Position numbers and translations under genes: made by a program | Notes under the pieces: generated by a model | What the model saw: the letters and a program-made list of their open reading frames with translations, nothing else | Told to the model about the DNA's origin: nothing | The model's database searches: none | Part shown: in pieces, positions 42,803-51,507 of the stretch | How positions within the stretch are numbered: position 1 is the first letter of the stretch | Layout of the letters: every line of letters begins with the position of its first letter | Assembly (NCBI GenBank): GCA_003576705.1 | Contig: QOZS01000008.1 | Span: 1-64,000 of the forward strand | Origin: Desertibaculum subflavum | GTDB lineage: Bacteria > Pseudomonadota > Alphaproteobacteria > Ferrovibrionales > Ferrovibrionaceae | DNA length: 64,000 bases | Direction: 5' to 3'

Positions 42803-43081
42803 ATGCTCCGTTTCCTAACGCTGGTGCCGCTAGTGCCGCTGGTCCTGCTGGGCCTGACCGGATGTGCCGCCCCGAATGACGGCAGCGAAGCCGCGGCGCA
42901 ATGCCAGCGCCTGCGCGGCCTCTATGCCAGCCGCGCCATGCGGGTCGACATCTACAACCAGTACGGCCGGCTGGAGAACGATATCGGCGTCGACCTCTGC
43001 CGGCGCGGCCGCTTCGCCGACGGCGCGGCCGAGCTGACCCGCGCCGTGGAGCTGCTCAATCTCAACCTGGACCCGAGATAG
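42803..43081 (+). CDS. Small lipoprotein of unknown function
   Basis: A 92-residue protein with a hydrophobic start and lipobox (VLLGLTGCAAP). The mature part is helical and charged, with two cysteines (AAQCQRLRGLY and GVDLCRRGRF) about 45 residues apart. It lies 83 bases after amtB and is convergent with the acetolactate-synthase-like gene, six bases away. No family recognised. Confidence 0.7.
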   Translation: MLRFLTLVPLVPLVLLGLTGCAAPNDGSEAAAQCQRLRGLYASRAMRVDIYNQYGRLENDIGVDLCRRGRFADGAAELTRAVELLNLNLDPR

Positions 43082-43087
43082 GCGCGC

Positions 43088-44752
43088 TCAGATCTGCACC
43101 TGCAGCTCGCCGAGCCGCTTGGTGAGCTTGCGGTTCTCGGCGTAATCGACCGGCACGGCGATGATCGCCGGACCGGGCTGGCGGAACGCCTGTTCCAGGG
43201 CGGGCTTGAGGTCGCCCGGCTTCTTCAGGGTCTTGCCCCAGACGCCGAAGGCCTTGGCCAGCAGCTCGAAATCCGGATTGGTGAAGGCGAGGTCGAAGTG
43301 GCGGCCGGAGAACTGGTTCTGCTGCTTCCACTTGATCAGGCCGTACTCGTTGTCGCACCAGACCATGGCGACGATGTTGAGCTTCAGTCGCGCCGCGGTC
43401 TCGATATCCTGGAAATTCATCAGGAATCCGGCATCGCCGTTGATCGACAGCACGCGCTTGTCCGGATGCGCGAGCTTGGCGCCGATCGAGCCGGGCAGGG
43501 CGAAGCCCATCGAGCAGAAGCCGTTCGAGATCAGGCAGGTATTGGGCTCGTCGCATTGGTAGTAGCGCGAGATCCACATCTTATGGGCGCCGACATCGGA
43601 GAGCAGGATGTCGCCCGGCCCCATCACCTCGCGCACATCCCACAGAATGCGCTGCGGCTTCATCGGGAAGCTCTTGTCGTCTTTCTCGGCCGCGAAGTCG
43701 TCGAGGATCTTCGCGCGCAGCTTCGACCAGCGGCTGATCTTGTTGAGCGGCAGCTGGCGCTTCGGCGCGAAGCGGCGGTTCAGCTCCTCATTGAGCTGCC
43801 AGAGCGCATCGGCAATGTCGGCGACGATCTCCACCGCGATCGGGTAAGCGTCGTCCACCTCGGCGCCGGTGAAGTCGATATGCACGATCTTCTTGCCGGC
43901 GGTCTTGTTCCAAGCCGCGGGGCTGTATTCGACGAGGTCGTAGCCGATGGCGATCACCACATCCGCCTGGTCGATCGCATGGTTGGCCCAGTCCTTGGCC
44001 TGCAGGCCGATGGTGAACAGGCAATGCGGGTCGGCGCGCGGCACCGCGCCCTTGCCCATGAAGGTGTTGATGACGGGGATGCCGGTCTTGCGGGCGAGGC
44101 GGCGCAGCTGCTTGGCGGCGCGCTTCCGGAGCGCACCGTTGCCGGCCAGGATCATCGGCGACTTCGCCTTGGCGATCAGGTCGGCGGCCATGCGCACGGC
44201 CTTGTGATCGGCGGCCGGGCGACGCGTCTTCCTCACCTCCATCACCTTGGCGGAGGTGTCGTCCTTCATCAGGTCTTCCGGCAGCTCGATGATCGTGGCG
44301 CCGGGCTTCTCCACTTCCGCCAGCTTGAACGCCTTGCGGATCACCTCCGGTACGTTGCGCGGATGCGACACGGTCTGCGCCCATTTGGTGATCGGCCGGT
44401 ACATGGCGATGGCGTCCATCGCCTGATGGCTCTCCTTGTGCAGGCGCTTGGTATCGGCCTGGCCGATGATGGCGACGAGCGGCGCGCGGTCCATGTTGGC
44501 GTCGGCCACGCCGGTGACGAGGTTGGTCGCGCCCGGCCCGAGGGTGCCGAGGCAGACGCCGGCCTTGCCGGTCAGCCGGCCATAGGCATCCGCCATGAAG
44601 GCCGCAGCCTGCTCGTGCCGGCACAGCACGAACTTGATCTTGCTGCCGATCAGCGACATCACGACATCGGCATTCTCCTCGCCCGGCAGGCCGAAGATGT
44701 ACTCGACCCCCTCGGCCTCCAGGGCCTTCACCACCAGGTCCGATGCCTTCAT
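43088..44752 (-). CDS. Acetolactate synthase large subunit-like, ThDP-dependent enzyme
   Basis: A 554-residue ThDP enzyme. The catalytic Glu lies in LCRHEQAAAFMADAYGR, GTLGPGATNLVTG is typical of acetolactate synthases, and the ThDP/Mg site reads NGDAGFLMNFQDIET. No regulatory small subunit is nearby, so it may be the catabolic, single-subunit type or another carboligase. Its start overlaps the DUF4169 stop (ATGA). The product is most likely acetolactate, but activity is inferred. Confidence 0.85.
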   Translation of the reverse strand: MKASDLVVKALEAEGVEYIFGLPGEENADVVMSLIGSKIKFVLCRHEQAAAFMADAYGRLTGKAGVCLGTLGPGATNLVTGVADANMDRAPLVAIIGQADTKRLHKESHQAMDAIAMYRPITKWAQTVSHPRNVPEVIRKAFKLAEVEKPGATIIELPEDLMKDDTSAKVMEVRKTRRPAADHKAVRMAADLIAKAKSPMILAGNGALRKRAAKQLRRLARKTGIPVINTFMGKGAVPRADPHCLFTIGLQAKDWANHAIDQADVVIAIGYDLVEYSPAAWNKTAGKKIVHIDFTGAEVDDAYPIAVEIVADIADALWQLNEELNRRFAPKRQLPLNKISRWSKLRAKILDDFAAEKDDKSFPMKPQRILWDVREVMGPGDILLSDVGAHKMWISRYYQCDEPNTCLISNGFCSMGFALPGSIGAKLAHPDKRVLSINGDAGFLMNFQDIETAARLKLNIVAMVWCDNEYGLIKWKQQNQFSGRHFDLAFTNPDFELLAKAFGVWGKTLKKPGDLKPALEQAFRQPGPAIIAVPVDYAENRKLTKRLGELQVQI

Positions 44753-44940
44753 GCCTTGTCCTCCCCCTGATCCAGCTTGTGGCCGGCCTGTTGCTGCCGC
44801 TGTCGCTCTTGCTCATGCCGCTGGGCATCCTTGGCGGCTTTCGTCAGGCCGTGGCGCGTGCGGTTCTCGGCGGCGAGGCGCTCTGCCTCGGCCCGCGCCT
44901 TTGCCTTCTTCACGCGTTTGAGATTGACGATCTCGCCCAC
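44749..44940 (-). CDS. DUF4169 family protein
   Basis: A 63-residue very basic, helical protein starting MGEIVNLKRVKKAKARAEAE, then NRTRHGLTKAAKDAQRHEQ and a short acidic end, as in DUF4169. The family is mostly alphaproteobacterial and of unknown role. It overlaps the downstream acetolactate-synthase-like gene by four bases. In many relatives it sits close to a ribbon-helix-helix gene and a fumarase; here the AsmA gene lies between. Confidence 0.8.
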   Translation of the reverse strand: MGEIVNLKRVKKAKARAEAERLAAENRTRHGLTKAAKDAQRHEQERQRQQQAGHKLDQGEDKA

Positions 44941-45040
44941 GGCGTCCCTTCGCCTTCTTGTCGGCGGAATCCTGTCGCTTCGCTAAGCTAGGCTCACAGA
45001 CCGGCCTGATGCAATGCGGGTCGGCCATCGAGGTGTCTGC

Positions 45041-47941
45041 GTGAAGCGTTGGCTGCTGGTACTTCTGCTGTTCCTCGCCGTCGTCGGTGCGGCGGGCGCG
45101 GCTCTGCGCCTGCTGGTCGACTGGGACGGCATCCAGCAGGAATTGCTCGCCGGCGCAGGTCGATCGGTCGGCCTGCAGATCGACTTTGATGGCGCCGTCG
45201 ATTTCACGCTTCTGCCCCGGCCCGCGCTGAATATTGACGGCGTCCGGATCGCCCCGACATCGCAGCAGGGCGACCAGACGATCCTGGCGGCCGAGCAGGT
45301 GGTGATCAGGCCGTCACTGGCCGCCCTGCTGGTCGGGCGGATCGAGATCCAGGCTATCACTCTGGCGGGCGTCTCGCTCGCGCTGGAGCGCGATGCTTCG
45401 GGCACCGGAAACTGGGAGGGCCTGATGGAGGCCCTGGAACAGGGTGGCGACGAAGCTGGCTCGCCGGCGGCAACCCGGATCGTCATTGCCCGCGGGACGG
45501 TGTTCTTTCACGACCGCGCTTCCGGCCGCCAGGAAACCATCGGCAACATTGCCGGGCAGGTGACGCTCCCGGGCGAGATCGGCAGCTACGAGGTCGATCT
45601 CGCCTTCCTCTGGCGCGGCGTCGCGCTGTCGCTGACCGGGCGTGCCACGCAGCCGAGCGCCGACGGCGCCGCCTCATTCGACCTGGCATTGCGCGACGCC
45701 GAACTGGGGTCGCTCAATCTCAGCGGTCAGGCCAATCCGTCGGCGCGCCGGATCGAGCAGGGCCGCATCCAGATCGAAGGCCGGGATGCCGGGAAGCTGC
45801 TGGCCCGGTTCGGCAACAGCGGTGCCTGGCCGGCCTCGCTGCGCAATGTGCAAGCGACCGGTCGCTTTGCGGCGGATATCGGCAGTGCGACGTTCGACGA
45901 CCTGCGCCTCAAGCTCGGCGATACGTCTGCGTCAGGCGGCGTGGTGGTGAGGTTCGGTGCGCAGCCGAGCGTCGACATCGCCGTGAATGCCCCTGTGCTC
46001 GATCTCGATCCGCTGCTGGCCGGCCTGTCGGCTGGCAAGCAGGTCGACAATGCCCCTGGCGCAACATGGCCGACCAATATCGCCGGGCGGCTCTCGCTTG
46101 GGATCGGCGCCGTGAACTATCGCGGCAGTGCGGTGCGCGACCTGAAGCTCGACGGGGCTCTGACGCAGGGGATCGTGGCGATCGAGCATCTGGAAGGCGT
46201 GGCGCCGGGCGGCACGGCATTCAAACTGACCGGGCGTGTCGAGAGCGCTTCGGCACCGCGGCTCCGCGGCCAGCTTGAGGCGCGGAGCGACGACCTCAGG
46301 ACGTTTCTGACCTGGCTGGGCGCCGATCTCAGCGGCGTGGCCGCGACCAGGCTCCGGCGCGCCCAGATGTCGGCGGCGGTGACGCTGGATGAACGGGTGC
46401 TGCAGATGAGCGGCGTCAGGGCGGAGGCGGATTCCAGCACGGTGACCGGTCGGGTGGAGATTCCTTGGGACGGGAAGGCGGATATCGGCGTGGCGCTGGA
46501 GGTCGACCGGCTCGACATCGACGCCTACCGGCCGCCGTCCGGACCCGCACCGGCAGCGCCGCCGACAGCCGCGCTTCGGGGGGTGAAAGGCAGCATCGCG
46601 ATATCGCGGGCAACGTTCGACGGCCGGCTTCTGCAGAACGTCAAGGCGGAAGGTCGCTGGACCGGCGCCGGCGCCGAGCTGCAGAGCTTCTCCGTCGAGG
46701 TACCCGGCGCGGCCTCGCTGCAAGGCAACGGGAAGGTGGAGGCGATCGGGCGGGCGCCGCGCTTCACCGGGCGCGTCAGCCTGGAGAGCCGCCAGGCCGG
46801 CGAGTTGATCCGCTGGCTCGGCTTTCAACCCTCGCCGGGGTTCGAGGCCCTGCAGGAATTCGCCGTTTCCGCCGAACTCGCGGCCTCCGAACAGGCGGTG
46901 TCGGCCAGCGGCATCGAGGCGAGCCTCGGCGATCTTCGCGTCACCGGCTCGGCCGGAATCGAGCTCGCCGGCGGCCGCCCGAAAGTGACGGCGGAGCTGA
47001 AGATTCCATCCTGGCGCGTACCGTGGGAAGCGGGCAAGGGGCCGGCATTCGATGCGCCGCGCCCGGTGGATTTCCGCTGGCTGTCCGGGTTCGACGCCGA
47101 TCTGCGCCTGGCGGCCGACGAGCTGCACGCGCTTCGCTACACGCTGTCGGATGCGCGGGCGGCCATGACCATTCGCGAGCATGCGATCGAGCTCCGCTGG
47201 CTGAGCGGCCGGGCTTATGACGGCTGGCTGCGGGCGCGCGGTCGCCTCGACGCGGCAGAGGATCGGGTCACCTATGCCGCCAGCGTGGAAGGCGGCGACC
47301 TTGCCATCGAGCCGCTGCTGATAGACGCCGCCGAGTTCGGCGAGGTTGCCGGCAAGCTGCATCTCGCGGTCGAGGTCAAGGGTGCCGGCAGCACCGATAT
47401 CGAACTGATCCGCTCGGCCGACGGCACCGCCCGCATCGTCGCGACCGAGGGAACCATGCGGGGCTTCGATATGGGCCGCATCGCCAAACGTCTCGCCGGC
47501 CTCGAGAACATCACGGATATCCCGAAGCTGATCGATGCCGTCGAACAGGGCGGGCAGACGCGCTTCAACCTCGTTCAGGGCGAGCTTTCCATCGCCTCCG
47601 GCGTCGCGCGGTCCGACAACGTACAGCTGCAGATCGAGGGCGGCACTGGCAAGGCGAATGGCTGGGTCGACCTTGCGGCCTCGACGGTCAGTCTGCGCGG
47701 GGAGGTCACCGTCGACGAGGCGCCGGGCAAGCCGACCATCGGCATCGTCGTCCGCGGCCCGCTGGAGGCGCCGGAGCGCGAGATCAAGACCGGCGAACTC
47801 AGCCGCTATATTCAACAGCGAATCAACGCAGCCGCCATGGGCAAGGCGCCGCCGCCGGAGGCGGAGATCCAGGCCGCCGTGCCTCATACGATCGAGCTGC
47901 CGAAGCCGCCGCGGCGGTTCCGCAAGCCGCCGACACAATAA
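45041..47941 (+). CDS. AsmA family protein
   Basis: A 966-residue envelope protein from GTG 45041. A single N-terminal transmembrane helix (RWLLVLLLFLAVVGAAGAALRLL) is followed by the AsmA repeat region (LARPALNIDGVRI-like PRPALNIDGVRIAP) and a long beta-rich body. The C-terminal AsmA_2-like part has MRGFDMGRIAKRLAGLE and the end region VRGPLEAPEREIKTGELSRYI. Such proteins bridge the inner and outer membranes and carry phospholipids. It is convergent with the ribbon-helix-helix gene, 7 bases away. Confidence 0.88.
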   Translation: MKRWLLVLLLFLAVVGAAGAALRLLVDWDGIQQELLAGAGRSVGLQIDFDGAVDFTLLPRPALNIDGVRIAPTSQQGDQTILAAEQVVIRPSLAALLVGRIEIQAITLAGVSLALERDASGTGNWEGLMEALEQGGDEAGSPAATRIVIARGTVFFHDRASGRQETIGNIAGQVTLPGEIGSYEVDLAFLWRGVALSLTGRATQPSADGAASFDLALRDAELGSLNLSGQANPSARRIEQGRIQIEGRDAGKLLARFGNSGAWPASLRNVQATGRFAADIGSATFDDLRLKLGDTSASGGVVVRFGAQPSVDIAVNAPVLDLDPLLAGLSAGKQVDNAPGATWPTNIAGRLSLGIGAVNYRGSAVRDLKLDGALTQGIVAIEHLEGVAPGGTAFKLTGRVESASAPRLRGQLEARSDDLRTFLTWLGADLSGVAATRLRRAQMSAAVTLDERVLQMSGVRAEADSSTVTGRVEIPWDGKADIGVALEVDRLDIDAYRPPSGPAPAAPPTAALRGVKGSIAISRATFDGRLLQNVKAEGRWTGAGAELQSFSVEVPGAASLQGNGKVEAIGRAPRFTGRVSLESRQAGELIRWLGFQPSPGFEALQEFAVSAELAASEQAVSASGIEASLGDLRVTGSAGIELAGGRPKVTAELKIPSWRVPWEAGKGPAFDAPRPVDFRWLSGFDADLRLAADELHALRYTLSDARAAMTIREHAIELRWLSGRAYDGWLRARGRLDAAEDRVTYAASVEGGDLAIEPLLIDAAEFGEVAGKLHLAVEVKGAGSTDIELIRSADGTARIVATEGTMRGFDMGRIAKRLAGLENITDIPKLIDAVEQGGQTRFNLVQGELSIASGVARSDNVQLQIEGGTGKANGWVDLAASTVSLRGEVTVDEAPGKPTIGIVVRGPLEAPEREIKTGELSRYIQQRINAAAMGKAPPPEAEIQAAVPHTIELPKPPRRFRKPPTQ

Positions 47942-47948
47942 TCCGGCT

Positions 47949-48182
47949 TCAGCGCGCCGTGCCTTGCTCGTTGCGTGCTTGCGCCTCGCGTAGCACGAAG
48001 ATGCGGATGGCGCTGGAGAGGTTGCCCTGGCGGCTGCTGTCGATCTCGGCGACCAGCTGGTTGACGGTCACGCCGCGGCGGCGTGCGATGGCGGTCAGCG
48101 CTTCCCAGAACTCGGCCTCCAGCGAGACCGAGGTGGCGTGACCTTCGATCACGACCGATCGCTTGCGGATGCCGGCGGCCAC
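47949..48182 (-). CDS. Ribbon-helix-helix domain protein
   Basis: A 77-residue protein from GTG 48182. RKRSVVIEGHATSVSLEAEF gives the DNA-contact strand, and FWEALTAIARRRGVTVNQLV the first helix region, followed by a second helix (SSAIRIFVLREAQ). It resembles the RHH_4 group of small alphaproteobacterial DNA-binding proteins. It follows the fumarase gene by 14 bases, so it is likely co-transcribed. Targets unknown. Confidence 0.85.
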   Translation of the reverse strand: MAAGIRKRSVVIEGHATSVSLEAEFWEALTAIARRRGVTVNQLVAEIDSSRQGNLSSAIRIFVLREAQARNEQGTAR

Positions 48183-48196
48183 CGCGCAGCCGGCGG

Positions 48197-49813
48197 CTAG
48201 AGCAGCCCGCTGAAGAAGTCGTTGCCCTTGTCGTCCACCACGATGAAGGCGGGGAAGTCCTCGACGCGGATGCGCCAGACCGCCTCCATGCCGAGCTCGG
48301 GATATTCCAGCTGCTCGACCTGCTTGATGCAGTTCTTGGCCAGGATCGCCGCCGGACCGCCAATCGAGCCGAGATAGAAGCCGCCGTGCTTCTTGCAGGC
48401 CTCCGTCACCTGCTTGGAGCGGTTGCCCTTGGCGAGGCTGATGAAGCCGCCGCCATTCTCCATCAGCAGGCCGACGTAGGAATCCATGCGTCCCGCCGTG
48501 GTGGGGCCGAACGAGCCCGAGGCATAGCCAGCCGGCGTCTTGGCGGGGCCGGCATAGTAGATCGCGTGGTTCTTCACATAGTCCGGCAGGCCCTGGCCCT
48601 TCTCGACGCGCTCCGCGAACTTCGCATGCGCGAGGTCGCGTGCGACGATCAGGGTGCCGGAGAGCGAAAGGCGTGTCTTGATCGGATATCCCGAGAGCTG
48701 CTTGCGGATCTCGCTCATCGGCTGGTTGAGATCCACCTTGACCACACCGCCCGGCAGGGTCGCCTCGGTCGTCTCGGGCAGGTACTTCGCCGGATCGGTC
48801 TCCAGCTGCTCGAGGAAGATGCCTTCGCGGGTGATCTTGCCGAGAGCCTGGCGGTCGGCGGAGCAGGAGACGCCGATGCCGATCGGCAGGCTGGCGCCGT
48901 GGCGCGGCAGGCGGATGACGCGCACGTCATGGCAGAAATACTTGCCGCCGAACTGGGCGCCGATGCCGCTCGCCTGGGTCAGCTTGTGCACCTTCGCTTC
49001 CATTTCCAGGTCGCGGAAGGCATGACCGGTCTCGCTGCCCGTGGTCGGCAGGTCGTCGAGATAGCGCGTCGAGGCGAGCTTGACCGTCTTCAGGTTCAGC
49101 TCGGCGGAGAGGCCGCCGATCACGATGGCAAGGTGATAGGGCGGGCAGGCCGCGGTGCCGAGCGTCTTGATCTTGGCATCGAGCAGCTCCAGCAGCTTGT
49201 CGCCGCGGAGCGCCGCCGGCGTCTCCTGGAACAGGAAGCTCTTGTTGGCGGAGCCGCCGCCCTTGGCGATGAACAGGAACCGGTACTCGTCGCCGGTGGT
49301 GGCATAGAGGTCGATCTGCGCCGGCAGGTTGGATCCGGTGTTCTTCTCCTGGAACATGCCGATCGGCGCCAGCTGCGAATAGCGCAGGTTGGTCTCGGTA
49401 TAGGTGCGGAAGACGCCGCGGCTGATCGCCTCCTCGTCGTCGCCATCGGTCCAGACCTGCTGGCCCTTCTTGCCGATGACGATGGCGGTGCCGGTATCCT
49501 GGCAGGACGGCAGCACCATGCCGGCGGAGACATTGGCGTTCTTCAGCATCTCCAGCGCGACGAAGCGGTCGTTCGCCGAGGCCTCCGGATCGTCCAGGAC
49601 CTTGCGCAGCTGCGCCAGGTGGCCGGGACGGAACAGGTGCTGGATGTCGCGCATGGCGGCGCGGGTCAGCTCGGTGATGCCGGCGCCGGCGACCTCCACC
49701 ACCTCGCGCGAGCCGGCCTTGACGACTTGCACGTGGCCGCCGTCGAGCTTGCGATAGGGCGTCTCGTCGTGGCCGTGCGGAAACAGCTCTTGATAGCGGA
49801 ACTCGACCGCCAT
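48197..49813 (-). CDS. fumA: Fumarate hydratase, class I
   Basis: A 538-residue iron-sulfur fumarase converting fumarate to malate in the TCA cycle. Cys ligands of the 4Fe-4S cluster are candidates in [17 protein letters not shown] and the SCSADRQ region. The C-terminal half has [19 protein letters not shown] and [18 protein letters not shown], typical of class I. The start lies 46 bases after sspB. Length and motifs match FumA/FumB. Confidence 0.93.
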   Translation of the reverse strand: MAVEFRYQELFPHGHDETPYRKLDGGHVQVVKAGSREVVEVAGAGITELTRAAMRDIQHLFRPGHLAQLRKVLDDPEASANDRFVALEMLKNANVSAGMVLPSCQDTGTAIVIGKKGQQVWTDGDDEEAISRGVFRTYTETNLRYSQLAPIGMFQEKNTGSNLPAQIDLYATTGDEYRFLFIAKGGGSANKSFLFQETPAALRGDKLLELLDAKIKTLGTAACPPYHLAIVIGGLSAELNLKTVKLASTRYLDDLPTTGSETGHAFRDLEMEAKVHKLTQASGIGAQFGGKYFCHDVRVIRLPRHGASLPIGIGVSCSADRQALGKITREGIFLEQLETDPAKYLPETTEATLPGGVVKVDLNQPMSEIRKQLSGYPIKTRLSLSGTLIVARDLAHAKFAERVEKGQGLPDYVKNHAIYYAGPAKTPAGYASGSFGPTTAGRMDSYVGLLMENGGGFISLAKGNRSKQVTEACKKHGGFYLGSIGGPAAILAKNCIKQVEQLEYPELGMEAVWRIRVEDFPAFIVVDDKGNDFFSGLL

Positions 49814-49859
49814 GGGGGCGCTCCCTGGAATCAGTTCAACGGAGAGAAGAGGGTCTGGA

Positions 49860-50405
49860 TCACTTCTTGCGGAAAGCGTCGAGCGTCACCACTTCGGCGC
49901 CCTTGCGCTCGGCCGGCTGCTCGCCTTCCTTGTCCGCGCCGTTCGACGCCGGCCGGTCCTGCGCGCCGCGCTCGGGCGAGCGGAACGGCTCCGGCGTGGT
50001 GACGCCGCGTACCGGCTCCGGCGGCTTCGCCTGCGGCGCCACCGCCGGCACTGTCGCCTTGAACTGCAGGCCGAACTGCACGCTCGGATCGGCAAAGGCG
50101 GTGACGGCGGAAAACGGGATGGTCAGCTTCTGCTGGCTCTTGTTGAACGACAGCGTGACGCAGAAGCGCGCTTCCTCGATTTCCAGGCCCCAGAACTGGT
50201 GCTGCAGGACGATCGTCATCTCCTCCGGATAACGCTCGATGAGGAAGGACGGGATCTCGACGCCGGGCGCCTGGGTGCGGAAGGAGATGTAGAAATGATG
50301 GTTACCGGGAAGCCCGTGCGCCTCGACATGGCGCAGGGCCGCGCGCACCACGCCGCGTAGCGCGTCTTCTACCATCAAGTTGTAGTTCATCTGATCTGCG
50401 GCCAT
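49860..50405 (-). CDS. sspB: SspB-family ClpXP adaptor (alphaproteobacterial type)
   Basis: A 181-residue protein from ATG 50405. The folded N-terminal domain ([51 protein letters not shown]) matches alphaproteobacterial SspB. A Pro/Glu-rich flexible linker leads to a short C-terminal ClpX-binding tail ([11 protein letters not shown]). SspB delivers tagged substrates, such as ssrA-tagged proteins, to ClpXP. It is followed by fumA. Confidence 0.9.
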   Translation of the reverse strand: MAADQMNYNLMVEDALRGVVRAALRHVEAHGLPGNHHFYISFRTQAPGVEIPSFLIERYPEEMTIVLQHQFWGLEIEEARFCVTLSFNKSQQKLTIPFSAVTAFADPSVQFGLQFKATVPAVAPQAKPPEPVRGVTTPEPFRSPERGAQDRPASNGADKEGEQPAERKGAEVVTLDAFRKK

Positions 50406-50473
50406 CCCGACGTCTGCCCATTCACTCCACTTTTCCCCCGTCGTCCGACTATGCACCAACCTGCGGCACGATG

Positions 50474-51307
50474 CTATCCGGGGGCCGGCTTCGCCGGTGC
50501 CGGCATCGGGCCGACCATCCGTGCCGGATCCAGCGGTCGATCGAACCAGTCCATGCCCCAATGCAGGTGCGGTCCGGTCACCCGCCCGGTGGCGCCGATC
50601 CGCCCGATCCGCTGGCCCTGCCGCACTTCCTCGCCGAGGGCCACCTCGACAGCGGAAAGGTGCGCATAGGTCGTAGTCAGCCCGTGGCCATGATCGAGGA
50701 TAATCGTGCCGCCGGTAAAGAAAAGATCCGGCTCCGCCAGGACGACGCGCGCGCGGATCGGCGCCAGCACGGGGGTACCGGTCGGCGCCGCGACATCGAC
50801 ACCGTAATGCGGCGCGCGCGGCTCACCGTTCAGGATGCGCTGGCTGCCATAGACGCCGCTAATGATGCCCTGGGCCGGCCAGGCGAAGGTCTCGGCGAAC
50901 CAGGGAACGGCGCTGTCGGTCGCCTTCGCCGCCCTGACCTTCGCCACCTCACGCTTGATTCGCTCCAGCTCCTCCGGGCTTGGCGTCACCTGCGACGGCG
51001 GCAGGCCGTCGATGCGCTGGATCTGGTAGTCGCGCCTGGCGACTTCCAGGCGGCGGGTTTCGCGCACGCCGTCGGGCAGCGTGACCACGAGCGTCGCTTC
51101 GGGCTTCTGGTCGCGCGCGAAGCCGAACAGGAACCGGCCGTCAGCGCCGACCCGCAGGGCGCGGCCATCGAGCGCGGCCTTGGAGCCGGCCGGCACCTGG
51201 CCGACGATCAGCCCGCCCTGGATAGGCTCTCCCTTGAGCAGCACCGGCTCGGCCCGTGCCGTCGCTACGGCAGCGACCCACAGCAGCAAGACCAGGAAGC
51301 GCTTCAA
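50474..51307 (-). CDS. M23 family metallopeptidase
   Basis: A 277-residue exported peptidase. TTG 51307 overlaps the stop of the preceding gene (TTGA) and gives a signal peptide (LKRFLVLLLWVAAVATARAE). The C-terminal LytM domain has HYGVDVAAPTGTPV (zinc His/Asp), TTYAHLS and HLHWGM (catalytic HxH). It likely cuts peptidoglycan cross-links in the periplasm. It ends the xseA-DUF2093-M23 unit. Confidence 0.9.
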   Translation of the reverse strand: MKRFLVLLLWVAAVATARAEPVLLKGEPIQGGLIVGQVPAGSKAALDGRALRVGADGRFLFGFARDQKPEATLVVTLPDGVRETRRLEVARRDYQIQRIDGLPPSQVTPSPEELERIKREVAKVRAAKATDSAVPWFAETFAWPAQGIISGVYGSQRILNGEPRAPHYGVDVAAPTGTPVLAPIRARVVLAEPDLFFTGGTIILDHGHGLTTTYAHLSAVEVALGEEVRQGQRIGRIGATGRVTGPHLHWGMDWFDRPLDPARMVGPMPAPAKPAPG

Positions 51308-51507
51308 GCGCCGCCTTCGCGCATGCCGCGCAGGGCGGCGACCGCGTCGAGATAGGGCTCCTGGCGGTCGACGCTCCAATAGCGCAGCTGGTCGAGCGGG
51401 ATGCGCTCGCGCGTCACCTTGCAGACCACGTATTCGCCGGGCACGACGATGTCGAACCGGCCATCGCGATAGCGGACCTTGGCCTCACGCTGTCCGGGCG
51501 CAAACAT
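51304..51507 (-). CDS. DUF2093 family protein
   Basis: A 67-residue protein: MFAPGQREAKVRYRDGRFDI, VVPGEYVVCKVTRERIPLDQ and WSVDRQEPYLDA match DUF2093, a small alphaproteobacterial family of unknown role. The ATG overlaps the xseA stop (TGATG), and its own stop overlaps the TTG start of the peptidase gene, so all three are translationally coupled. Confidence 0.88.
   Translation of the reverse strand: MFAPGQREAKVRYRDGRFDIVVPGEYVVCKVTRERIPLDQLRYWSVDRQEPYLDAVAALRGMREGGA

Noticed and set aside
45932..47938. Antisense open frame opposite the AsmA gene
   Set aside because: Codon periodicity and AsmA motifs support the plus-strand gene only.
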